This document shows positions 44,466-51,998 of a stretch of 64,000 bases of DNA, in pieces. Numbering within the stretch: position 1 is the stretch's first letter; each line of letters begins with the position of its first letter. The notes below the pieces were generated by a model. That model saw only the letters and a list, made by a program, of their open reading frames with translations. It was not told where the DNA came from and searched no databases. Source of the stretch: Candidatus Helarchaeota archaeon (GTDB taxonomy: Archaea > Asgardarchaeota > Lokiarchaeia > Helarchaeales > HEL-GB-A); NCBI GenBank assembly GCA_013375455.1, contig JABXJT010000003.1:62001-126000 (forward strand), written 5' to 3'. A program made the translations under genes and the position numbers.

Positions 44466-45197
44466 TTAAGCCTTTCTAAACCCATCAAATATGAAAACCG
44501 TTCCCAATATTAAGGAAATTGGTGCGGTAATGGCAAGATATCTGATTAAACCATCTAAGAGGGGATCCATTCCTAAATATCCTACTAAGTTATGATAGCG
44601 AAATAAGAAACCTAAAGCAATAAATCCTGCGCCTACGAACACTTTTATAGCATTTGTTCTTATATCTCCAGTAGATTTCCTTGCAACATAAAAATAAATC
44701 ATTGGAAAAACCATATATCCGAGACCTAGTATGGCTAAAAATACTAATTGAGTGACAGAGAGAGCTTCTTTTAGCGTGTTTGGATCGACGAAAATATTGA
44801 TGAAGATCGTTACAAAAACTATCGCGGAAAAATAATGCCTTTTATACCACTCTAATCTTATTAACGATTTTTCAATTTCTAATATTCTTACAAAACATGC
44901 AATAAAGACGATTGCATTTGCAGTTCTTTCTACGAGATTTACAACCGTGAGTTCATATCCAAAGAGCATTAGAGCCAAATCCCCAGGAATTAAATATCGC
45001 CAAGTTAAAGTGAGTAGGGTTGCGAATATTAATAGTAAGAAAAAGTAACCCCACGTGCGCATATTCTTTTTTTCTAACGCATCTTCCTTCTTGCCAGCTA
45101 ATCTAAAAGATAGTATTGCTATAATTAACATCAAAACGGTGCTACATACCATTAATGTGATATTTAAATTTTCATATGGAAATGCTGAACCATTCAT
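44466..45197 (-). CDS. Seven-helix membrane protein of unknown family
   Basis: A 243-residue protein with about seven hydrophobic segments (approximately residues 12-30, 48-66, 78-105, 120-138, 147-170, 186-205 and 214-240). It has a short N-terminus with a sequon (NIT) and few motifs. Multi-spanning sensory proteins with this number of helices exist in archaea, but no characteristic retinal lysine context or histidine-kinase fusion is visible here. Its place between two copies of the epimerase operon could mean that it came with one duplication, or that it was simply inserted there. Confidence 0.5.
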   Translation of the reverse strand: MNGSAFPYENLNITLMVCSTVLMLIIAILSFRLAGKKEDALEKKNMRTWGYFFLLLIFATLLTLTWRYLIPGDLALMLFGYELTVVNLVERTANAIVFIACFVRILEIEKSLIRLEWYKRHYFSAIVFVTIFINIFVDPNTLKEALSVTQLVFLAILGLGYMVFPMIYFYVARKSTGDIRTNAIKVFVGAGFIALGFLFRYHNLVGYLGMDPLLDGLIRYLAITAPISLILGTVFIFDGFRKA

Positions 45198-45375
45198 GAG
45201 GGTTCCCCTTCTTTTTTCTTCAATTTAAAGGAGTAATGTTGTTGATTATAAATAGTGTAATTATTGAATTATGTCGTTAAAATATTTTACTATCATAAAT
45301 TGATAGACAAAAAAATATCTTATCTCTCTTACAAGATAATCCATTACAAATAGAATATTAGAGAGGAAATTTTCT

Positions 45376-46035
45376 TCAGTCTCTTGAAATTAAAAATCGA
45401 AATTCAAGCGGAATGAAAGAAATAAGTCCTTTAATTTTTTCTTTCAAGGACGGCTCAACAAGTTTATAGAGATCTTTCCACGTGAACACATCCCAATCTA
45501 TTCTTAGATTTCGTTCGATTCCAAACCAATAAAAGATGAGCCCACGTCCCAATTCATTGTATCTTCGAAACTGGGCTCTATTACGCTTGAGTTCAAAGGC
45601 GTCGCAATAACTTGCTTTGGATTCGATCCAGTCAAATTCCTTGAGTTTCCCTGCAATATCAAGCCTAATGGGATTTTTAAGCAGTAAATCTGGCCCACCT
45701 TGTCCTATATCCCGCGTGTACTCAAGGGCTTGGGAATCGAGCCATTCCGCAATTAAGTCTTCCCCGATTTTGCCACGCCTTTTTGAATATTGAATGCCTT
45801 TTGGGGAGAAAACCGGATCATTGCGTAATGCAATTTCTAAAGATTCTTTTAAATACTCTGGAGGGGGAACTGTTCCCTCAATAATCTCTTTCACAGCCCG
45901 TTTGGATAACCCTTCTAGCTTCAAGAGATGCCGAATGATCATGACAGGAGCCACTTCAATAGCATTTGAAACTTCTAGGATATCGCCTGCCAGATCTGCT
46001 TTCGCCAAGTTCTGTAACTTCTTAAAATTGAACAT
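45376..46035 (-). CDS. TPD-type PD-(D/E)xK nuclease, CDIN1 (C15orf41)-like
   Basis: About 219 residues. The N-terminal helical part (residues 1-80) is a small HTH-like domain. The C-terminal part is a PD-(D/E)xK fold with GKIGEDLIAEWL, GPDLLL, the catalytic DWIESKASYCDAFEL (E-x-K) and RYNELGRGLIFYWFG. The last two blocks closely match the CDIN1 family, in which they read WIESKASFGDE...FGPGLVIYWYG (from memory of the human protein). In man CDIN1 is linked to congenital dyserythropoietic anaemia I with codanin-1. Here GPD replaces TPD. I use ATG 46035; TTG 46086 would add 17 residues. Confidence 0.75.
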   Translation of the reverse strand: MFNFKKLQNLAKADLAGDILEVSNAIEVAPVMIIRHLLKLEGLSKRAVKEIIEGTVPPPEYLKESLEIALRNDPVFSPKGIQYSKRRGKIGEDLIAEWLDSQALEYTRDIGQGGPDLLLKNPIRLDIAGKLKEFDWIESKASYCDAFELKRNRAQFRRYNELGRGLIFYWFGIERNLRIDWDVFTWKDLYKLVEPSLKEKIKGLISFIPLEFRFLISRD

Positions 46036-46182
46036 TGTCTTACGTTGTAGATTTTGGCAGTAGCGAATGAATCTGATACCTTTCAACGCGTAGTCATCTC
46101 AAATACGGGCTGCATTTAGATAATACAGAGAACAATTCATTTTAATTTATTGGATAATTTTTTAAATAGGAAGTATAGAATC

Positions 46183-46614
46183 TTATTTTTCGGTAGATTT
46201 AGGTGGTTCTTTTTTTTCTTCTGGAAGTATCTCGCCAGGTTTGTTCATTCGAAATAGGAATAAAGTACCCTCTTGATAAGGACGGCGTCCCCAAAGCGTA
46301 TAGCCACGTTCGAGTCCCCATAAATACCAAAGGGGATATGATAAGAATAAAATAATCGCGTAGGGATGTAAGCTGGGCGTGGGAACAATTCCCAAGTTAA
46401 ATGGAAAATTCCACATTAAATTCCGGCCGGCCACACCAAGGTTGAGAACATTGAGGTAAAATAGGATTCCAAAAGTCCAAAAAAGTCCAATTATGAGGAA
46501 TCCAAGCAAGACTGAAGCATCTTTATTGATTTGGCGCAATTTTCTTTTATAGGCCCAAGCTACGATCATCCCAATGATGATCAAAAGAAGTATGGAAAAT
46601 AGAAATCCGATCAT
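46183..46614 (-). CDS. Small membrane protein, partner of epimerase (copy 2)
   Basis: A 143-residue paralogue of 42802-43227 with the same three membrane helices and the AYKRKLRQINKDASVL segment. The ATGA overlap with the epimerase at 46611 is also the same. Its C-terminal tail has diverged and is Lys/Glu/Pro-rich (EKKEPPKS). The duplicated two-gene operon shows that the small protein and the enzyme work together; what it does is unknown. Confidence 0.65.
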   Translation of the reverse strand: MIGFLFSILLLIIIGMIVAWAYKRKLRQINKDASVLLGFLIIGLFWTFGILFYLNVLNLGVAGRNLMWNFPFNLGIVPTPSLHPYAIILFLSYPLWYLWGLERGYTLWGRRPYQEGTLFLFRMNKPGEILPEEKKEPPKSTEK

Positions 46615-47732
46615 TCGTATATATCCTCCTCTATCCAGCCGTTATCTATATACCATTGGAGGGTTTCCAACGTCCCTTTTTTAAAACCTGGGTAGAGAAA
46701 TTTAAACCCGAGGTCTTTCAATTTTTGATTATTAAAGTAATACTGATGCTTGACGTATCCCGCCATTGCAGCTTCAAACTTGGGTCGAACTTTCTTCTTT
46801 CGAGCCCGACCTTCCTGAAATTTCGTTAATGCAAATGCTAGTTTTGAGACTGCTTTATAGATTGGCCACCATACGGGAATGCGAGCAAACTTCACGTTTA
46901 AAGCATCACATAGAAATTCGATATATTCATCCTGAAAACCTTCATCGCAAACGGCATTATAGGCTTCGCCGATGACTTTTTCTTTCGGTTTATATTCATA
47001 GAGAAATGTTGCGGCCCGCACTAAGTCTTGCACGTGGACCATTGGCATTCGAAGTCGTTTCTTGCGTGGATATATACTTGGAACTACACAAGTCCCAACT
47101 TTATGGACCATATTATACAGTGTCCAAGCTCCATAAGTTTGGTAAGGACCGTAGATTGGAGCAGGGCGGATGATTGTCAAAGGGAGCCCTCGATTTTCGT
47201 GTAGCTCAAACAGCATCAGTTCCTGTTCCATTTTGGAAGTAGAGTAAGCATTAGGAGGGTCATATGGAGCCGACTCATCTGCAGGAAGTGGGTAGCCTTT
47301 GGCGTCTTTATCGTATTTCGGCTCGCCATAGACACCACAGGTCGACCAATGAATGAAATGTTTCGCTGAAGATTTATCGAGAACCAATTCTGCTAAGTTC
47401 CGCACGCCTCCGACGTTTATTTTCCGTAAAATGTCAATAAGAGCGAAATAATCATAAAGGGAAGCTATTGAGAAGATAACATCAATATTATGTTCGAATA
47501 AAGGTTCCAGCGATTTTTTATCCGTAAGATCTGCGGGGATGTATTCAAAGTCGGCACATAATTCTTCCATGAAGGCGTCATCTGCAGTCCACTTACCTTT
47601 CAGAAATAATTCATCCCGGTCACATTTGGGAAGGTCCGTAGCGATCACGTGATAACCTTTCTCTCGCAAAAGCCTGACCATAAAAGTGCCACAGTGTCCT
47701 GCCGCACCCGTTACTAAAGCTGTTTCTGGCAC
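46611..47732 (-). CDS. NAD-dependent sugar epimerase/dehydratase family protein, copy 2
   Basis: A 373-residue paralogue of 43224-44342 with TGAAGHCGTF, WSTCGVYG and AYSTSKMEQE (YxxxK). Differences from copy 1 cluster in the second half, at MVHKVGTCV, VSKLAFALTKFQEGRA and AAMAGYVKHQYYF, so the substrate pocket may have shifted while cofactor binding stayed the same. The gene is coupled to its own copy of the membrane partner. It would be interesting if the two copies act on different sugars, which is not known. Confidence 0.8.
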   Translation of the reverse strand: MPETALVTGAAGHCGTFMVRLLREKGYHVIATDLPKCDRDELFLKGKWTADDAFMEELCADFEYIPADLTDKKSLEPLFEHNIDVIFSIASLYDYFALIDILRKINVGGVRNLAELVLDKSSAKHFIHWSTCGVYGEPKYDKDAKGYPLPADESAPYDPPNAYSTSKMEQELMLFELHENRGLPLTIIRPAPIYGPYQTYGAWTLYNMVHKVGTCVVPSIYPRKKRLRMPMVHVQDLVRAATFLYEYKPKEKVIGEAYNAVCDEGFQDEYIEFLCDALNVKFARIPVWWPIYKAVSKLAFALTKFQEGRARKKKVRPKFEAAMAGYVKHQYYFNNQKLKDLGFKFLYPGFKKGTLETLQWYIDNGWIEEDIYE

Positions 47733-47829
47733 GCACGTTCCACCATCTTAAGTGATTTTCATATCTGCCCTATCTTATTTATGAATATAAATTATTTCAT
47801 GCATAAAAAAGTAGAAAAATATGGAAGAA

Positions 47830-49350
47830 TCAAAGAATATTCACACTATCTGCGAAAGAGAAAAGGAAACGGGAATATCCACAGAAGGGATTGTAATTAA
47901 AGGAGACCGATTTCGATTCATTCAGTGCTCCGAGCAATTCAGTGAGCCCAGTATTACCGAATTGCCTATCAAAACGTTCAAATGAAATCCAGATTACCTC
48001 ATTAAAGCCCATATTTTTCACGATAAACGCGTCTTTTTTCATTTCATCTAAAGAACTATATGGGGATTGACCACTTCGGGCAAGTGAGATCGAGGATTGT
48101 GTCCCAAACAAGTTCCAGGTCGTTTTCGCATAAGAATATACCATGTAAGAGCCAAAATCTACCTTTATCATATCCTGGTACGTTGATCGGTAAATCATAA
48201 ATGAAGAATAATTCCAGTTGTATGGCGGCATCGTAGATACACCCATCAGTTGCTGTAGGGTGTCGTCGCCGTCGGCTAAATCGTCAATCGGCATCGGGAA
48301 TCCGACGACCATCGCTTCATATCCCTGCGCTTGGATGGAATTCACCAGTGCCTCATAGCGTTCCTTCGCAAACTCGTGATTTCCAGAGGTAGCAGTTCGC
48401 CTTAAATCCATCAAGGCGCCATAGATGTTAAAACTGCCTATTTGCTCTTGAATTGCATTTAACCGTTGGTAGCTTGGCTCGCTATCTATCATTATCCCCT
48501 CATAGGTGAGATTATTTGCTTTGGCCCAAGCGATGAAGGTTGAAGTTAAATTTTCAAATTCCAGCACGTTGGAGTCCGCCGCCCAGTATCCCTCGGAATA
48601 GTCCAGAAGTAGCCAGGCATACACCCTCACGTTGGCTGCATTTAGACGTTCTGTTAAGTTATGAGCAAGTGAATTATTATATATTTGAGATTCATTAATC
48701 GCCAGAAAAATTCGCGAATTATAGGCTTCTAAGTTTGTTAGATGATCATTCGTGAAGGTGTCATTGTTATAAAACTCACAATAAAAGGAAACCCTAAAAT
48801 TTGGGTTAGTATGTGCCGGTAGCGTGATTGTGGCTTTTGTAGTTATGAAATAGAGAGCTACTGGACTAATGATAATAAAAATCATCAATAAAGGTATAAT
48901 TATTCCATTCTTAGTCTTAAATCTTGGTAAGAGAGGCCGTTTTTTCACGCAAAATATCGCAGCCACTGCATTTAAACCAAGTAATATGGAGAAAAGAAGA
49001 TTAACAAACATTAATATCGAGAATAGAAATCCTTGAAATATTAAAATGAGGAGGGGAGTTATTGCGCTCCTTTTTCTACCAATTAGTAGAAAAAATGCCA
49101 TAACATTCATTAAAATGGGGATGGAAAGGAGAAGCAGCGCATTTAGGATGTCTAATATGGCTTCATCGAGAAGAAGAGTTAACCTCCAGATAGTTGGAAT
49201 CCCAACAACTAGAAATACTATTGCATTAACGAGGAAAATTACTGCATCAAAGTACTTTTTAAAGAGGTTCTTAAAATTATCGACTTTTTTTGATTCCTTT
49301 ATGCTCGAATTATCGTTTGAGGCATTTTGAGAATTCATTGCACTACTCAT
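47830..49350 (-). CDS. Membrane-anchored protein with extracellular TIM-barrel-like domain
   Basis: A 506-residue protein. The N-terminal 170 residues contain about five membrane helices. The remaining 330 residues lie outside the membrane and carry many NxS/T sequons (NYS, NLT, NDT). They begin with a strand region (FRVSFYCEFYNN), then AANVRVYAWLLLDYSEGYWA and YEGIMIDSEP, which resembles the core strands of a glycoside-hydrolase-like TIM barrel with an acidic residue after each strand. The last strand NEVIWISFERFD fits the same view. I cannot assign a family. Possible activity on an extracellular glycan is inference. Confidence 0.5.
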   Translation of the reverse strand: MSSAMNSQNASNDNSSIKESKKVDNFKNLFKKYFDAVIFLVNAIVFLVVGIPTIWRLTLLLDEAILDILNALLLLSIPILMNVMAFFLLIGRKRSAITPLLILIFQGFLFSILMFVNLLFSILLGLNAVAAIFCVKKRPLLPRFKTKNGIIIPLLMIFIIISPVALYFITTKATITLPAHTNPNFRVSFYCEFYNNDTFTNDHLTNLEAYNSRIFLAINESQIYNNSLAHNLTERLNAANVRVYAWLLLDYSEGYWAADSNVLEFENLTSTFIAWAKANNLTYEGIMIDSEPSYQRLNAIQEQIGSFNIYGALMDLRRTATSGNHEFAKERYEALVNSIQAQGYEAMVVGFPMPIDDLADGDDTLQQLMGVSTMPPYNWNYSSFMIYRSTYQDMIKVDFGSYMVYSYAKTTWNLFGTQSSISLARSGQSPYSSLDEMKKDAFIVKNMGFNEVIWISFERFDRQFGNTGLTELLGALNESKSVSFNYNPFCGYSRFLFSFADSVNIL

Positions 49351-49432
49351 TAAAGGAGAAAATTGATAATCCCAAATATATATTTTTGTTTAAGAGAAGT
49401 CCTTTTTTGTAAGAAGTTTTAGGGTGTTGACA

Positions 49433-50614
49433 TTGAAACCGAAAACTCGTTTTCTAACAGCGTTAAATCATGAAGAACCGGATCGAGTGCCATTATTCGG
49501 GGAAGCTATTGATTCAGTACCAGTTTTAAAAAAATATGGGGGAAAGAGCCTATCTACTCTCGTTAGCCTAGCAAAAGCCATGCGATTTGTGATTGGTTGG
49601 AAAAAAATCGCCGGTTGGCTCATAAGACGCCCCTTTTTTGCCAAAACAGTATCAAAGAGTTTTACAAAATTCATGATAAAGATTGGTTATGATGCGGTTG
49701 CCGTTCCTGTAACTTTATTATATACTAAATGCCACTTTCCATCCTCAAATCAATATGTTGATGAATACGGAAGGCAATTTGTATTTTCCAAGGTCGAATC
49801 TGGAGGGAAAAAGGTTTATATGGCTTTCTATGAAAGAGGCTATTTCGATACTGAAGATCCTGAGGCAGCATACGAAGAATGGCATGATCCACCATTAGAC
49901 CCTGATCACAAGATTAGACGGATTGCTTATGAAGCGGCAGTTAAAGCTGCAAAGGATGATATCTACGCTTTCCCGGGGACAATAGGAGTATTAGAGAGTA
50001 CATGGGAACCATTCGGATTTATTACGTTTACAAAATTGCTTTATACAAAGCCAAGGTTTATTGAACGTGTCTTTCGGGAGCATGGTGATTTTATGGTGGC
50101 CCTTGCAGAAAATATGATGGACTTAGGGGCTGAAACCTTCTTGATCTTAGATGATGCAGGATTTAAGGGCCGACCTTTCCTAAGTCCAAAAATGTATGAG
50201 AAATTTGTTGCATCACAAATAAAAAGAGTCTGTGATAAAGTCCATTCTTATGATGGGAAAGTCCTCCTGCACTCGTGTGGAAATCTCTACAAAATTCTCG
50301 ACTTGATTATAGGGGCCGGGGTTGATGGCTTACATCCTTGGGAATCTACAGCAGGAATGGATATCTTCAAAGCAAAGGAGGATTATGGAGAAAAATTAAC
50401 TCTGATCGGGAATGTTCCACTTGATATGTTAACGCATAAGACACCCCAAGATGTGGAAGCATATGTGAAAAAGTTACTTCAGGTTTGCGCTCCTGGTGGG
50501 GGTTATGTGCTCTGCTCAGGACATTCAATCACCTATTCGGTTTCATTGGAGAACTATGAGGCGATGATGGAAACGGCTCGGAATTATGGTACGTATCCAA
50601 TTAGTATTGAATGA
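49433..50614 (+). CDS. Uroporphyrinogen decarboxylase-like (MtaA/CmuA-type) protein, copy 1
   Basis: About 393 residues of the URO-D/methyltransferase superfamily. The N-terminal TALNHEEPDRVPLF is the hallmark. The C-terminal half has VLLHSCGN, with His and Cys in the places where methyl-corrinoid:thiol methyltransferases bind zinc, and LHPWESTAGMDI. Such proteins decarboxylate porphyrins or move methyl groups to coenzyme M or other acceptors. The Arg-rich porphyrin site is not clear. I use TTG 49433, six bases after GGTG; GTG 49424 would add three residues. It is followed by a paralogue after 12 bases. Confidence 0.75.
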   Translation: MKPKTRFLTALNHEEPDRVPLFGEAIDSVPVLKKYGGKSLSTLVSLAKAMRFVIGWKKIAGWLIRRPFFAKTVSKSFTKFMIKIGYDAVAVPVTLLYTKCHFPSSNQYVDEYGRQFVFSKVESGGKKVYMAFYERGYFDTEDPEAAYEEWHDPPLDPDHKIRRIAYEAAVKAAKDDIYAFPGTIGVLESTWEPFGFITFTKLLYTKPRFIERVFREHGDFMVALAENMMDLGAETFLILDDAGFKGRPFLSPKMYEKFVASQIKRVCDKVHSYDGKVLLHSCGNLYKILDLIIGAGVDGLHPWESTAGMDIFKAKEDYGEKLTLIGNVPLDMLTHKTPQDVEAYVKKLLQVCAPGGGYVLCSGHSITYSVSLENYEAMMETARNYGTYPISIE

Positions 50615-50626
50615 GTTCGTTAAAAA

Positions 50627-51793
50627 ATGGATTCTCAAACCAGAGTTTTAACAGCATTGAATCATGAAGACCCCGATCGCGTGCCATTACTTGAGCTTGG
50701 AATTGATTCCATCCCAGTTATCAGGAAATATCGAAAACGAAGGAGGAGTGCAAGAGGTTCTCTAATAAAAATGGGGAGGTCTATAACAGGATGGAAAGGG
50801 ATTTATGATTTTGTAGCAAGTAGACCATTAAGTATGGGATTTTTGGGAGAACGAATCGTAAATTTTTTTAAAAAAATCGGTTATGATGTCGCAGTCGTTC
50901 CTGTGTCGCTTTTTCTTCATACTTTTTTTTCATCTACTGAATATGTCGATGAATGTGGGCGGAAATTTAAATTTTCAAAACTTGAATCGGGCGATAAACA
51001 AGTCAATATCGCCTATTACGATGGGGGATACTTCGATACAGAGGACCCAGAAGCTACTTATGATGAATTTGATCCATTAGATCCCGATCTAAAGGCTCGA
51101 GAAGCGGCTTATGTAAGCGCAGTGCAAGCTGCTAAGCGCGATATTTATGTCGTGCCAGCTATTCAGGGCTTCTTGGAACCAGCATGGGAAGCTTTTGGTT
51201 TCACTACATTTACGAAATTGCTGTACTCAAAACCTGAATTCATTGAACGCGTCTTTCGAGAGCGTGGCGATTTTTCGGTTGCAGTAGCCGAAAACATGAT
51301 GAATCTGGGGGCAGAAACGATTTTATTATTCGATGATGCGGGTCTAAAACATTCGACTTTCCTAAGTCCGAAGATGTACGAGGGGCTTGTTGTTCCACAG
51401 TTGAAGAGAATATGTGATAAGGTTCATTCTTATGATGGAAAGCTCATTCTACATTCGTGTGGGAATCTCTACAAAATTCTCGACCTTATTATTGGTGCGG
51501 GAATTGATGCCCTACATCCATGGGAATCCACCGCTGGGATGGATATCTTCAAAGCAAAGGAGGACTATGGGACAAAACTTACTTTGATAGGAAATGTTCC
51601 ACTAGATTTGCTCACTCATGGGACGCCCCAAGAGGTAGAAACCTACGTGAAAAAATTAATGAAGGTATGCGCTCCGGGTGGGGGGTATATTCTCAGTTCA
51701 GGGCATTCCATAGCGCATTCCGTGACTTTAGAGAATTATGAAGCGATGTTGGAAGCAGCCAGAAAATATGGCACGTATCCAATTAACTTATGA
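50627..51793 (+). CDS. Uroporphyrinogen decarboxylase-like (MtaA/CmuA-type) protein, copy 2
   Basis: A 388-residue paralogue of the preceding gene, about 65% identical: TALNHEDPDRVPLLELG at the start, ILHSCGNLYKILDLIIG and HPWESTAGMDIFKAKEDYG later. The spacing of 12 bases says that the two are in one operon. Tandem MtaA-like genes usually accompany corrinoid proteins and methyltransferases, but none is found nearby, so the methyl donor system may be elsewhere. The two copies differ most in the first 90 residues, where substrate-corrinoid contacts lie in family members. Confidence 0.75.
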   Translation: MDSQTRVLTALNHEDPDRVPLLELGIDSIPVIRKYRKRRRSARGSLIKMGRSITGWKGIYDFVASRPLSMGFLGERIVNFFKKIGYDVAVVPVSLFLHTFFSSTEYVDECGRKFKFSKLESGDKQVNIAYYDGGYFDTEDPEATYDEFDPLDPDLKAREAAYVSAVQAAKRDIYVVPAIQGFLEPAWEAFGFTTFTKLLYSKPEFIERVFRERGDFSVAVAENMMNLGAETILLFDDAGLKHSTFLSPKMYEGLVVPQLKRICDKVHSYDGKLILHSCGNLYKILDLIIGAGIDALHPWESTAGMDIFKAKEDYGTKLTLIGNVPLDLLTHGTPQEVETYVKKLMKVCAPGGGYILSSGHSIAHSVTLENYEAMLEAARKYGTYPINL

Positions 51794-51922
51794 AAAATAT
51801 CCTAGGAACTGTACGGTCAAAAGTTATAAAAACTTATAAAAAGTTCTAAAAATATACCAGTCAAAATGCGTAAATCGGGCAAATGCGCAAGCAGATCCCA
51901 AGAGTTTAAATAAGAATAAAAA

Positions 51923-51987
51923 AATTAAGAAGGTTCTTATAATTTTATCGCGTAATCATAGCCAGTATTGAACGTTTTCACATTGAT
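51923..51987 (-). pseudogene. Remnant of oxidoreductase gamma-subunit gene, 3' end (left flank)
   Basis: Read on the minus strand it gives INVKTFNTGYDYAIKL followed by a stop, against INVKAFNAGYDYAMKLKESS at the end of the intact genes at 62150 and 63016. It covers only about 20 codons and lies 11 bases from the stop of the giant repeat protein. A second remnant is on the far side of the cluster at 61081. Confidence 0.7.
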
Positions 51988-51998
51988 AAAAAAAGAGA

